The notes beneath the pieces were generated by a model, which was not told where the DNA came from, did no database searches, and worked only from the letters and a program-made list of their open reading frames with translations. A program made the position numbers and the translations under genes. A DNA stretch of 64,000 bases from Dokdonella koreensis DS-123. Lineage in GTDB: Bacteria; Pseudomonadota; Gammaproteobacteria; Xanthomonadales; Rhodanobacteraceae. Of this stretch, positions 16,377 through 26,690 are shown piece by piece; positions within the stretch are counted from its first letter, which is position 1; each line of letters opens with the position of its first letter. Location of the stretch: assembly GCF_001632775.1 (NCBI RefSeq), contig NZ_CP015249.1:1530686-1594685 (forward strand), read 5' to 3'.

Positions 16377-17690
16377 TCAATCCTGCGGAGACGGCGGCGG
16401 CTTCCGGCGCGACGCCGGACCCTGGTCCTGGCGGGTGTGGAGGCCCGGCGTGGCGCCGGGGCCATCGGCCGGGTCGCCGGCGGTGACGCCGGATGGTGGC
16501 GGCGCATTCCGGCTGGCGCAGCGCAGATCCGCCCGGCAGGCCTGCTGCAGGGCCTCGACCATGCGCGTGGTTTCCGCACCCGGCCGGACCGCGTCGAGGT
16601 CCACGCCGGCCTTGTCGGCTTCGCCGGCGGCCCGGATGTCGATGCCCCATACCGTCGTCGCCAGCGCGACGCGCTCGCCGGTCAGTTCGTTGCCCCAGTG
16701 CACGCCGGTGAGCGGCACGGGCACGTCGTGCGGCATCGGTTCGTCGTAGAGACCGTGGTCGCTCAGGCAGCGGTACAGCGCCTGCAGGTCCACCTCGGCA
16801 TGGATCGTCTGCCCCGGCGCCGTCAGCACCGGCGTCGCGAAGCCGCAGTGGGTGAGCGTGTCCTCGCCGTCGATGAAGGCCACCTCGGCCCCGGGGAACA
16901 GCACCGACTCCTCGATCGGCCAGTTCCACCGGCTGGTGGCGCCGGGGACGGTCGGCGTCGAGAACTCGAACGGCTCTCCCTGCACGTAGCCGTCATGGTA
17001 GAGGTGCAGGAACAGCATGCGCGGCTTGCCGCCCCACTCGGCGGTGGCCCACAGGAAATGGCTGAGCACCCAGAGCTGGTCCGGCGTCGAGCCGAAAACG
17101 GCATCGAGCCGACTGCGGAAGCTGACGACATGCGGGCGCTCCGGATCGTTGAGGGTGCCGACCAGGCCGCCGTTGCCGCGGCCGGCGGCGGCGCCGATCG
17201 ACAGGAACGGGATCGCGAACGCGCCGGCCGGATTGTCGTGAAGATGGCTGAGCGCCAGGTGGAACCGCCAGTACAGGCCATCGCCGACCGTCAGTGCCGG
17301 CGACACGCCGAAGCCCATCACGCCCAGGCCCGGTATCGCGCGCGGCAGTGACTGGTTCGGCGGCCCGGAATTGCCCGGCCACGGCCAGGGCTCGTTGTTG
17401 AGCAGCAGCAGCCAGTGGTTCGGCGACCACGGCGCGAGTCCGGCAAAGCGATAGGCGTTGCTCTGCGCGAACGTGTCCGGCCCGGTGAAGCAGGGCACCA
17501 GCAGCCCGGGCGTGCCGTCCGGCCACAGGCAGGGGTGCACGAGCGTCAGCGGATTGGCCGCCGTGCCTTCGTCGGGCGCGACGTAGTCGGTGCGTACCTG
17601 CGCCAGGCGGACGTAGGGATCGTGGAATCCGTCGGCCGCGGCGGCGACCGGCAGCAGAAGCGACAGCGCGAGCAGGCCGGCAGGGCGCAT
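16377..17690 (-). CDS. Secreted protein of unknown function
   Basis: A 437-residue protein with a short signal peptide (MRPAGLLALSLLLPVAAAADG). The mature part has many Trp, His and Pro and conserved-looking patches such as NHWLLLLNNEPWPWPGNSGP, FLHLYHDGYVQGEPFEF and GEDTLTHCGF. Several paired Cys suggest a periplasmic or extracellular location. The last 40 residues are low-complexity (Pro, Gly, Arg). I do not recognise a family. Start chosen at 17690 for the signal peptide and AGAGGA 6 bases before it; a longer upstream frame is non-coding in appearance. A perfect 9-bp dyad lies just upstream of the start. Confidence 0.78.
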   Translation of the reverse strand: MRPAGLLALSLLLPVAAAADGFHDPYVRLAQVRTDYVAPDEGTAANPLTLVHPCLWPDGTPGLLVPCFTGPDTFAQSNAYRFAGLAPWSPNHWLLLLNNEPWPWPGNSGPPNQSLPRAIPGLGVMGFGVSPALTVGDGLYWRFHLALSHLHDNPAGAFAIPFLSIGAAAGRGNGGLVGTLNDPERPHVVSFRSRLDAVFGSTPDQLWVLSHFLWATAEWGGKPRMLFLHLYHDGYVQGEPFEFSTPTVPGATSRWNWPIEESVLFPGAEVAFIDGEDTLTHCGFATPVLTAPGQTIHAEVDLQALYRCLSDHGLYDEPMPHDVPVPLTGVHWGNELTGERVALATTVWGIDIRAAGEADKAGVDLDAVRPGAETTRMVEALQQACRADLRCASRNAPPPSGVTAGDPADGPGATPGLHTRQDQGPASRRKPPPSPQD

Positions 17691-17703
17691 GGCGGGTCCT
17701 CTG

Positions 17704-17726
17704 GCTACGGTTTCCCGAACCGTAGC
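17704..17726. promoter_or_regulatory. Perfect 9-bp dyad, operator-like, before the unknown secreted protein
   Basis: GCTACGGTT (17704-17712) and AACCGTAGC (17718-17726) form a perfect inverted repeat with a 5-base spacer, 14-36 bases upstream of the minus-strand start at 17690. It includes a -10-like TACGGT. It could be an operator or a 5'-UTR hairpin. Confidence 0.4.
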
Positions 17727-17824
17727 GGATCGGCGCTTAAGAAAAGCGTAAGCCCGGCGTGGCCTTGCGATGCGCGGGTTGCCGCCCCGATCGCCGCGGC
17801 GCGCGGCGGCGGCCCGTGTGGGAT

Positions 17825-18454
17825 TCAGGCGCCGCCCTGGCGCGGCGAAGGGAGCGGCAACTGCCAGTCGCGCCACTTGGACCAGGCCAGCAGTCCGAAG
17901 TACAGCGCCCCGAACGCGATCACGGTATGCGGCTGCTCGACCCACAGTCCGCCGCCCGGCAAGCCCAGCTGCGGCACGACATCGGCACCGATGCCCAGGC
18001 GCGGCAGCGGCACCAGGGTGGTCGCGAATGCGCCGGCGAGGTAGGCCAGCGTCGCCAGCAGCTGGTCCGACTGCATGCGGCGCAACCGCTCGGTCTCGCT
18101 GCGACCCGGGTCGGCGGCGATCGCCGCCTTGCCGAGCAGCAGCCAGGCGAACGCGAGCAGCGGCCACCACGCGCGAAACACCACCGACCAGGCCGCGATG
18201 AACATGCCGTAGAACCCGGCGAAGACCAGCAGCAGCACGATGCGGCGGGCCGGCGTACGCGCCGACAGCACCCGTGTGCCGAGGAACATCGCCGCGTGGA
18301 TGAGGACGAACTCGACCAGCATGACCAGCATCGCGGTGCGCACGCCGCCGTCGCCGAAGCGCAGCGGTGCGATCCACAGCGTCAAGAAGACGCCGGCGGT
18401 GACCGCATCGGGCAGGGCGGCCAGCAGGCGGGCCGGAAGGCGAGGGAATGCCAT
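17825..18454 (-). CDS. Membrane protein of unknown function
   Basis: A 209-residue integral membrane protein with about six hydrophobic segments: near residues 13-30, 41-60, 70-90, 93-110, 133-150 and 175-195. A cytoplasmic-looking basic/acidic loop (AADPGRSETERLRRMQSDQ) lies in the middle. There is no signal peptide or known motif. On the minus strand a CATAAT box ends 5 bases before the ATG at 18454 and no Shine-Dalgarno is present, so translation may start on a leaderless mRNA. The gene is separate from the secreted protein downstream (134 bp apart). Function not recognised. Confidence 0.75.
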   Translation of the reverse strand: MAFPRLPARLLAALPDAVTAGVFLTLWIAPLRFGDGGVRTAMLVMLVEFVLIHAAMFLGTRVLSARTPARRIVLLLVFAGFYGMFIAAWSVVFRAWWPLLAFAWLLLGKAAIAADPGRSETERLRRMQSDQLLATLAYLAGAFATTLVPLPRLGIGADVVPQLGLPGGGLWVEQPHTVIAFGALYFGLLAWSKWRDWQLPLPSPRQGGA

Positions 18455-18459
18455 GCGCG

Positions 18460-18465
18460 ATTATG
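18460..18465 (-). promoter_or_regulatory. -10 box CATAAT placed for a leaderless mRNA
   Basis: CATAAT matches the sigma-70 -10 consensus at 5 of 6 positions and ends 5 bases before ATG 18454. No ribosome-binding site and no good -35 are visible. Confidence 0.45.
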
Positions 18466-18700
18466 GGCCGGCCGCCGTCGCGGATGCCGCAGCCTGCCGG
18501 CCGCAGACCGGGCAGGTGCGCGCTGCGGCGGCGCTTCGGCCGTTGCCGGTGGTGCCGGCCGCGCCGGATGCGCGATCGGCACGGCGCTCGCGGTGGCGGG
18601 GCGCGGAATGGTAGCGTTGGGCCGGCGCCTCGCCGCGATCGCTGCCGCCGCAGCCCGGCCCGGCCGCCATTCGCATTCCATCCGCCGAGGCAAGCCGCCG

Positions 18701-19066
18701 ATGACCGACCAGGCAATCAATCTCACGCACAAGCTCGCGCAGCTGCACGACCACTGGTCGCCTCGCGTCGTCGCCGAGTTGAACGACCTGCAGTTCAAGA
18801 TCGTGAAATTCGCCGGCGAGTTCGTCTGGCACACCCATGCCGATACCGACGAGGCCTTCCTCGTGCTGCGCGGACAGATGCAGATCGGCTTCCGCGATCG
18901 CGAGGTGGTGGTCGGCGAAGGCGAGCTGTTCGTAGTGCCGCGCGGCGTGGAGCACATCACGCGGGCGGACAGCGAATGCCATGCCCTGATCCTGGAGCCT
19001 CGCGGCGTCGTCAACACCGGCGATGCCGGCGGCGCGCTGACCGCCCGCAACGACGTGTGGATCTGA
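18701..19066 (+). CDS. Cupin domain protein
   Basis: A 121-residue single-domain cupin. The first cupin motif is in WHTHADTDEAFLVLRG, giving the His-x-His-x5-Glu metal set, and the second is GELFVVPRGVEHITRADSECHALILEP with the fourth ligand His. It is full length for the small-cupin group that resembles mannose-6-phosphate isomerase tails. It probably binds a metal and a small ligand in the cytoplasm; activity unknown. The ORF begins MTDQAINLTHKLAQL at ATG 18701 without a strong ribosome-binding site. Confidence 0.87.
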   Translation: MTDQAINLTHKLAQLHDHWSPRVVAELNDLQFKIVKFAGEFVWHTHADTDEAFLVLRGQMQIGFRDREVVVGEGELFVVPRGVEHITRADSECHALILEPRGVVNTGDAGGALTARNDVWI

Positions 19067-19311
19067 CGCGTCGAGGCCGTCCGTCCGGCGCGGCTGTGGC
19101 GGCGCGCCGGCACCTAGGGCCACGCGGCTGCGTGCAGGGCTTCGAGCGGGCTTCGAGCGGGCTGCGTGCCGGATCCGGCTCCCGCTGGCAGTGCGACAGC
19201 GGGACCAGGTTTCGGCATCCGGCGGCGGCAGCGGATTCGGTGCCTCGACCGCGCGCCCAGATCGGACGTGCGGCGCCGGGGCGTGACCTGTGCGGGGATT
19301 GCCGGCGCGTC
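19067..19311. other. Intergenic stretch with an 11-bp tandem duplication
   Basis: No gene is recognised. GGGCTTCGAGC occurs twice in tandem (19137-19158) and a partial third copy follows. The remainder is plain GC-rich sequence leading to the hairpin element that starts at 19312. Confidence 0.5.
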
Positions 19312-19582
19312 CTAGGGCGTGTCATCAATCCCTCGGTAGGCCGCGCCGTTCTTGCGTGCGTCCGGGCCAAGGAAGAGGGAGGAAGTGGACGTCGGTCCAC
19401 GCCCGAGCGATGACGCAGTCCCGGGCGCACGCAAGAGCGGCCCTACGGGTTGGCCCTGGAAAGCCGCCAGCGTGCGTTGCGCGGCTTGACCTGACGGCCA
19501 GTCAGGCGCGGCGCCACACACCACCCCCTGACGACTTTCCAGGGCCAACGCGACCTGCCGGGGGATTGATGACACGCCCTAG
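19312..19582. mobile_element. Non-autonomous MITE-like hairpin element flanked by CTAG
   Basis: CTAG occurs at 19312-19315 and again at 19579-19582. Immediately inside are terminal inverted repeats, GGCGTGTCATCAATCCC at 19316-19332 and its complement at 19562-19578. Between them are two internal hairpins. One has 22-base arms at 19345-19366 and 19420-19441, with two differences that would be G-U pairs in RNA, and an inner stem at 19385-19400. The other has perfect 15-bp arms at 19449-19463 and 19535-19549, with an inner CCTGAC/GTCAGG stem at 19490-19506. There is no transposase ORF. A 4-bp CTAG target is typical of the IS5 group of the IS5 family, so a MITE mobilised by such a transposase is my reading. 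A structured repeat RNA is the alternative. The right CTAG contains the stop codon of the ABC transporter gene. Confidence 0.7.
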
Positions 19583-21363
19583 ACCGCGTCCGCGGGCGTG
19601 CTCAGGCGTTCGCGCTGCTGGAGCGCCCACAGCTGGGCGTACCGGCCTCCACGCGCCAGCAGCGCTTCGTGGTTGCCGCTCTCGACGACGCGGCCGTGGT
19701 CGAGCACGAGGATGCGGTCCGCGTCGACGATCGTGGACAGGCGGTGGGCGATCACCAGGGTCGTGCGCTCACGCGCGATGTCGGCCAGCTCGGCCTGGAT
19801 CGCCTTCTCGGTGCGGGTGTCGAGCGCGCTGGTGGCCTCGTCGAACACAAGGATCGCCGGGTCCTTGAGCACGGTGCGGGCGATCGCGACGCGCTGCTTC
19901 TCGCCGCCGGAGAGCTTGAGGCCGCGCTCGCCGACCGGCGTGTCGTAGCCGTCCGGCAGCGAGACGATGAAGTCGTGGATGTGCGCCGAGCGCGCGGCCG
20001 CGACGACCTCCTCGCGCGTGGCCTCGGGTCGGCCGTAGGCGATGTTGTAGTAGATGCTGTCGTTGAACAGCACCGTGTCCTGCGGGACGATGCCGATCGC
20101 CCGGCGCAGCGAGGCCTGGTCGACGGCGCGGATGTCCACGCCGTCGATCGTGATGCGGCCGCCGGTGGGATCGTAGAAGCGGAACAGCAGCCGCGCGAGC
20201 GTGGACTTGCCGGCGCCGCTGGTGCCGACCACGGCGACCGTATGGCCGGCCGGAATCGTGAAGTCGACGTCGCGCAGGATCGGCCGGGCGGCTTCGTAGC
20301 CGAAGTCCACGTGCTCGAAGCGCACCTCGGCGCCGCGCGGCGCCAGCGCCGGCGCGCCGGGCAGGTCGCTCACCTCCTGCGGCTCGCCGATCAGCTCGAA
20401 CATGCGCTCGATGTTGACCAGCGCCTGCTTGACCTCGCGGTAGACCATGCCGAGGTAGTTCAGCGGCACCGACAGCTGCAACAGGAAGGCGTTGACCAGC
20501 ACAAGGTCGCCCAGGCTCATCGTGCCGGCGACCACGCCGGCGGCGGCGCGCCAGAGCAGCAGCGCCAGGCCGATCGCGACGATGCCGGATTGGCCGATGT
20601 TGAGCAGGGCCAGCGTCTTGAGGCTCTTGACGGTGGCGTTCTCGTAGCCGATCAGGCTGGCGTCGTAGCGCCGGAGTTCGTGCTGCTCGTTGCCGAAGTA
20701 CTTGACCGTCTCGTAGTTGAGCAGCGAGTCGACCGCGCGCGCATTGGCCTCGGTATCGGCTTCGTTGGCGGCGCGGTAGTAGCGGATGCGCCATTCGGTG
20801 ACCGCGAACGTGAAGGTGATGTAGGCGGCCAGCGTCGCCAGCGTGATGACCGCGAACGTCCAGTCGTAGCGCAGGATCAGGAAGCTGCAGACCAGGGCCA
20901 CCTCGAGCAGGGTCGGCAGGATCGTGTACAGCGTCCAGTCCAGCAGGTCGGCGACCGCGGACATGCCGCGCTCGACGTCGCGCGCGATCGCGCCGGTGCG
21001 GCGGCCCAGGTGGAAGCGCAGGCTGAGCGCGTGCAGGTGCTCGAACGCGCGCAGCGTGATCTGGCGCGAGGTCCGTGCCAGCACGCGCGCGAACACCACC
21101 TGGCGCAGCTCCTGGAACAGCGTGGTCGCCAGCCGCAGTGCGCCGTAGGTGGCGAGCAGCGCCAGCGGTACCGCGAGCGGCTTCGGGGTGCGGTCGAGCG
21201 TGTCGACCAGTTGCTTGAGCAGCAGCGGTACGCCGACGGCGGCCAGCTTGGCGGCCACCAGGAACGCCAGCGCGATACCGACACGGCCGCGGTGTTTCCA
21301 GACCTCCGGCCACAGCCGGCGCCAGACGGCCGGCAGGCTGGCACGCGCCGCCGTGGCGCTCAT
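19579..21363 (-). CDS. Atm1/ABCB7-type ABC exporter (fused membrane and ATPase domains)
   Basis: A 594-residue half-transporter. The ABC membrane domain, with six spans, covers about residues 25-310 and includes the [11 protein letters not shown] segment typical of the Atm1/HMT1 heavy-metal-tolerance and Fe-S-export group. The ATPase domain follows from about 345: Walker [11 protein letters not shown]-loop [11 protein letters not shown], signature LSGGEKQR, Walker [11 protein letters not shown]-loop IAHRLS. It should work as an inner-membrane homodimer exporting glutathione-linked metal or sulfur compounds, by analogy with bacterial Atm1. The gene is monocistronic. Its TAG stop lies in the CTAG that flanks the hairpin element, so insertion there left the protein end nearly or fully intact. 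Confidence 0.93.
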   Translation of the reverse strand: MSATAARASLPAVWRRLWPEVWKHRGRVGIALAFLVAAKLAAVGVPLLLKQLVDTLDRTPKPLAVPLALLATYGALRLATTLFQELRQVVFARVLARTSRQITLRAFEHLHALSLRFHLGRRTGAIARDVERGMSAVADLLDWTLYTILPTLLEVALVCSFLILRYDWTFAVITLATLAAYITFTFAVTEWRIRYYRAANEADTEANARAVDSLLNYETVKYFGNEQHELRRYDASLIGYENATVKSLKTLALLNIGQSGIVAIGLALLLWRAAAGVVAGTMSLGDLVLVNAFLLQLSVPLNYLGMVYREVKQALVNIERMFELIGEPQEVSDLPGAPALAPRGAEVRFEHVDFGYEAARPILRDVDFTIPAGHTVAVVGTSGAGKSTLARLLFRFYDPTGGRITIDGVDIRAVDQASLRRAIGIVPQDTVLFNDSIYYNIAYGRPEATREEVVAAARSAHIHDFIVSLPDGYDTPVGERGLKLSGGEKQRVAIARTVLKDPAILVFDEATSALDTRTEKAIQAELADIARERTTLVIAHRLSTIVDADRILVLDHGRVVESGNHEALLARGGRYAQLWALQQRERLSTPADAV

Positions 21364-21521
21364 CGGGCACCTCGGACGGGGAATGCAGGCGCGGGGGTAT
21401 GTTGGCGGTTCATCGTGAGGCGCGGCGGGGACGCTGGGCAGATGGAGGCGGCGGCGCAGGACTCAATCGATGGCCGCGCCGAAGCGCTATGATCGCCGTT
21501 TCGAACCCGAAGGAGATTCCG

Positions 21522-22001
21522 ATGCCCGGTACCGCACTGCGTCTGGCAGGCCTGTTCGGCGCTGCCGCCCTGGGCTGGAGCGGCGCTCCGGTAATGGCCG
21601 ACGAACCGCACGCCGCCCATGCGGCCGCACCGGCAGCCGCGCCGCGGATCAAGGCGCCGGCCGGCGTCGAGCTCTACTTCATCGCGCCGAAGGACGGCGA
21701 GAAGGTCGGTCGCGAGGTCGTGGTGAAGTTCGGCCTGCGCGGCATGGGCGTGGCCCCGGCCGGCGTGACGGTCGACAAGACCGGCCACCATCACCTGCTG
21801 ATCGACGTCGACGCGCTGCCGCCGGCCGACCAGCCGATCCCGGCCGACGCCCACCACGTGCACTTCGGCGGCGGCCAGACCGAAACGCGGATCACGTTGA
21901 CGCCAGGCACGCATACGCTGCAGCTCAATCTGGCCGATGCGCTGCACCGCCAGTTCGATCCGCCGATCGTCTCGTCGAAGATCACGGTGACGGTCGAGTA
22001 G
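21522..22001 (+). CDS. DUF4399 exported protein
   Basis: A 159-residue protein with a signal peptide (about residues 1-26, ending APVMADEPH) and one DUF4399 domain: VELYFIAPKDGEKVGREVVVKF, then TGHHHLLIDV, HHVHFGGGQTE and TPGTHTLQL. The many His suggest metal binding in the periplasm, though this is not proven for the family. AGGAG is placed 6 bases before ATG 21522, and TATGAT about 30 bases upstream may be its -10 box. The 3' end overlaps the convergent beta-helix gene by 20 bases. Confidence 0.86.
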   Translation: MPGTALRLAGLFGAAALGWSGAPVMADEPHAAHAAAPAAAPRIKAPAGVELYFIAPKDGEKVGREVVVKFGLRGMGVAPAGVTVDKTGHHHLLIDVDALPPADQPIPADAHHVHFGGGQTETRITLTPGTHTLQLNLADALHRQFDPPIVSSKITVTVE

Positions 22002-23547
22002 CGCCCTCCGGCCGGTCGGCGGCGCGTCGCCGCCGCCAGCCGGCCCAGGCCAGCAGGCCGGCCAGCAGGCCGCCCGCCCAGGCCGACAGCGTCGGCACGG
22101 CCACCGCCGCCACCGGCCCTTGCTGGAGTTCCAGCGCACCGATGTCGGCCGCGGCCCCGACCACGCGTCGCCATGCGCCGCCGCGCTGGTCGCTGACCAG
22201 CCCCGCGCTGTTGTCGCCGCGGTCGTGGACCGGGCTGGCGGCGGTGAAGGCGTGGGTCCGGCCGTAGCCGCCGTTGGCCGCCAGCGGCAGCAGCTGCGGA
22301 TCGGTGTCGAGGGTGTCGGCCGGGAGCTGCAGGGCGCCGCTGGCGCGCCGGATCAGGTTGTGCGATCCGCCGATCGGCAGCGGGTCGAACGTGGTCAGGT
22401 CGGCCTGGGCGGCGATCGCGGCGGTGTTGCCGGCGACGATCGAGCTGCGCAGCGTCGAAGGACGCGCATAGCGCGCGAAGGAGATGCCACCACCGCCGGT
22501 CCCGGCCTGGTTGGCGGTGACGGTCGAGTTCTCCAGCAGCAAGGCGGTGAAGCGGCGGATGCGGATGCCACCGCCGTCGCCGTCGCGGGCGACGTTGCCC
22601 GAGATCGTCGAGTTGCGCACGATCAGGTCGTCCTCGTTGGCGAGGCCCCCGGCGTACAGGTACGAGAGGTTGTTCTCGATCGTGGTGCGCTCGATCGTGC
22701 CGCCGCCGGCGACGAACAGGCCGCCGCCGATCTCCCAGCGGGTCAGCGGCGGATTGTGGGTGCCGCGCGCGCTGTTGCCGGCGATCGTGCTGTCCTGGAT
22801 GTCGACCGCATAGGCGAATGCGCCGCCGCCGTAGGCGGCCGTGCTGTTGGTCTCGTGGTGGCCGAACGCGACGTTGCCGCTCAGCGTGCTCGCGCGCAGC
22901 GTGAGCTTCTCGGCCAGGATGCCGCCGCCGTAGCTGCCCACGCCCTGCGCGGTGCAGCCGGACACGGTGCTGCGCGTCAGCGTCACGTTCTCGACCGAGG
23001 CGATGCAGCCGCCGTAGCCCACGCGCGTGCCTGGTGCGATCGGGTGGCCGTTGGCGAGGGTGAGGTCCTCGACGACCAGGTCGCCGGAGCCGAAATGGAT
23101 CAGCACGCGATCGCGGGCATTGCCGTCGATCGTCAGCCGGGTGCGGCCGGGGCCGCGCAGCGTCAGGTCGTCGACCTCGATCTCGATCGCGCCGCTGGTC
23201 AGGGTGATGCGGCTGCAGGCCAGCGCTGTCAGGTCGATCACCGCGCCGGTGCCGGCGGCGGCGACGGCGGCGCGCAGCGTGCCGGGGCCGTCGTCGCCGC
23301 AGTCGGTGACCGCCGGGCTGGCGGTGCCGGCGGGGGCGTCGCGGCGACGGGCCTGGCGCAGCGCGTCGAGCTGCGCGCGCAGCGGGGTGACCTGGGCGTG
23401 GCGTTCGCCGGTCAGTGGCCAGGCCGGTGCGGTCCCGTCGACGATGGCGGCCGTCGACGCGGCGGAGCCCAGCGCCAGCGCCAGGGCGGTGGCGAGCGCG
23501 GTGAGCGGCGGCGCGCGCTGGGCGCTAGGATCGGCGGGCTGGTTCAC
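21982..23547 (-). CDS. Beta-helix (choice-of-anchor Q-like) surface protein with IPTL-CTERM sorting domain
   Basis: A 521-residue protein. GTG 23547 is the best start, with AGGGGAG about 7 bases before it and a signal segment at about residues 14-34 (PPLTALATALALALGSAAST). The motif CGDDGPGTLRAAV, shared with the beta-helix protein at 12097, lies near residue 82. Beta-helix coils such as LRASTLSGNVAFG, DSTIAGNSARG and RNSTISGNVARDGDGGG follow, then NGGYGRTHAFTAASPVHDRGDN and ADIGALELQ. The C-terminus is VPTLSAWAGGLLAGLLAWAG followed by RRRR (about residues 484-508), an IPTL-CTERM domain, whose predicted processing partner is exosortase H. No exosortase is in this window. Overlaps the convergent DUF4399 gene by 20 bases. 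Confidence 0.88.
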   Translation of the reverse strand: MNQPADPSAQRAPPLTALATALALALGSAASTAAIVDGTAPAWPLTGERHAQVTPLRAQLDALRQARRRDAPAGTASPAVTDCGDDGPGTLRAAVAAAGTGAVIDLTALACSRITLTSGAIEIEVDDLTLRGPGRTRLTIDGNARDRVLIHFGSGDLVVEDLTLANGHPIAPGTRVGYGGCIASVENVTLTRSTVSGCTAQGVGSYGGGILAEKLTLRASTLSGNVAFGHHETNSTAAYGGGAFAYAVDIQDSTIAGNSARGTHNPPLTRWEIGGGLFVAGGGTIERTTIENNLSYLYAGGLANEDDLIVRNSTISGNVARDGDGGGIRIRRFTALLLENSTVTANQAGTGGGGISFARYARPSTLRSSIVAGNTAAIAAQADLTTFDPLPIGGSHNLIRRASGALQLPADTLDTDPQLLPLAANGGYGRTHAFTAASPVHDRGDNSAGLVSDQRGGAWRRVVGAAADIGALELQQGPVAAVAVPTLSAWAGGLLAGLLAWAGWRRRRAADRPEGATRPSP

Positions 23548-23635
23548 GCGAGCTCCCCTGAATGCGGATTCGCAAGGATAAACGCAGCCCGGCCGCAAAA
23601 CCGTCCTCGGCCGCGCGCTCCCGTCCGCGCGCGGG

Positions 23636-25693
<2,058 letters not shown>

Positions 25694-25868
25694 CGGCAAT
25701 GAATCTCCTGGCGGGCGCGGTATTGTCCACGGACTTGGAGCGTGGTGCGGAGCGCGGGACGAGCGCAGGGCGCCCCGGCGCGGCGCCGCGATGCACCCCA
25801 TCCGGCGTCCCTGGCACGCTTCCACGACCACTATGGCCGGCGGCTGCGACGCCGGCATGACGCCGCGG

Positions 25869-26690
25869 TCACGGCCCGCGTTGCAGCACCAGCTGCGGGT
25901 CGATGCGCACGTCGAACCAGTTCATGCCCCAGTGCAGGTGCGGGCCCGTGGCCCGGCCGGTGGCACCGACGGCGCCGATCACCGCGCCTTGCTCGACGCG
26001 GTCGCCGACGGCGACGTCGATGCGCGAGAGGTGCAGGAAGGTGGAGCTGATGCCGTGGCCGTGGTCGAGCACGAGGGTGCCGCCGGTCAGGTAGAGGTCC
26101 GGATCGGCGAACGTGACGATGCCGCCGGCCGGCGCCTGCACCGGCGTTCCGGCGGGCGCCGCCACGTCCAGGCCCGAGTGCGGCGCACCGGGCTTGCCGT
26201 TGTAGACCCGCTGGCGCCCGAAGCGGCCGCTGATGCGGCCCTGTATCGGCTGGGCGAAGGCGGCCGCGAAATCCACGTTGTCGCCGTCCCGGTCGCGCGT
26301 CGCCGCCACGCGGGCCTGTTCGCGGCGGATGCGCTCGGCGATGGCGGGCGGCGGCTCGACCGTCTTGGGCGGCACGCCGTCGACGCGCTCGACCGGCCAG
26401 TCGCGCAGGTCCACGGCGATCCGCGTGGTGGCGGTGGTGCCGTCGGCGCGTTCGACCGTCACCGCCAGCGGGCCGGCCGCGTCGCGCCCGACACCGAAGG
26501 CGACGCTGCCGTAGGGCGTGGCGCGCAGCGTGCGGCCGGCGTAGCGCACCTGGCTGCCGGCGGGGACCTTGCCGATCACCAGCGCGCCCTGGGAGACGCG
26601 CTCGGGAAACACGATGCGATCATCGCCGCCGGCCGCGGCCGCTGCGGCCGCCGTGGCGAGGCCGAGCAGCCCCGCCCACAGTCGCCTCAC
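25869..26690 (-). CDS. M23 family metallopeptidase (LytM-like)
   Basis: A 273-residue protein. The signal peptide begins at GTG 26690 ([22 protein letters not shown]). A beta-rich domain follows at about residues 27-130. The peptidase domain at about 155-270 has GRFGRQRVYNG, the metal motif HSGLDVAAPAGTPVQAP, and HLHWGM with the second metal/active-site His pair. Such enzymes cleave peptidoglycan cross-bridges or activate other hydrolases at the envelope. The GTG overlaps the TGA of the dihydroorotase gene (GTGA, 4 bases), so translation of the two is probably coupled. The same neighbours occur in other xanthomonads as I recall, which suggests a conserved linkage. Confidence 0.9.
   Translation of the reverse strand: MRRLWAGLLGLATAAAAAAAGGDDRIVFPERVSQGALVIGKVPAGSQVRYAGRTLRATPYGSVAFGVGRDAAGPLAVTVERADGTTATTRIAVDLRDWPVERVDGVPPKTVEPPPAIAERIRREQARVAATRDRDGDNVDFAAAFAQPIQGRISGRFGRQRVYNGKPGAPHSGLDVAAPAGTPVQAPAGGIVTFADPDLYLTGGTLVLDHGHGISSTFLHLSRIDVAVGDRVEQGAVIGAVGATGRATGPHLHWGMNWFDVRIDPQLVLQRGP

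Noticed and set aside
19113-19122. A further CCTAGGGC sequence upstream of the hairpin element, possible second element end
   Set aside because: It does not continue into the terminal repeat and has no matching partner.
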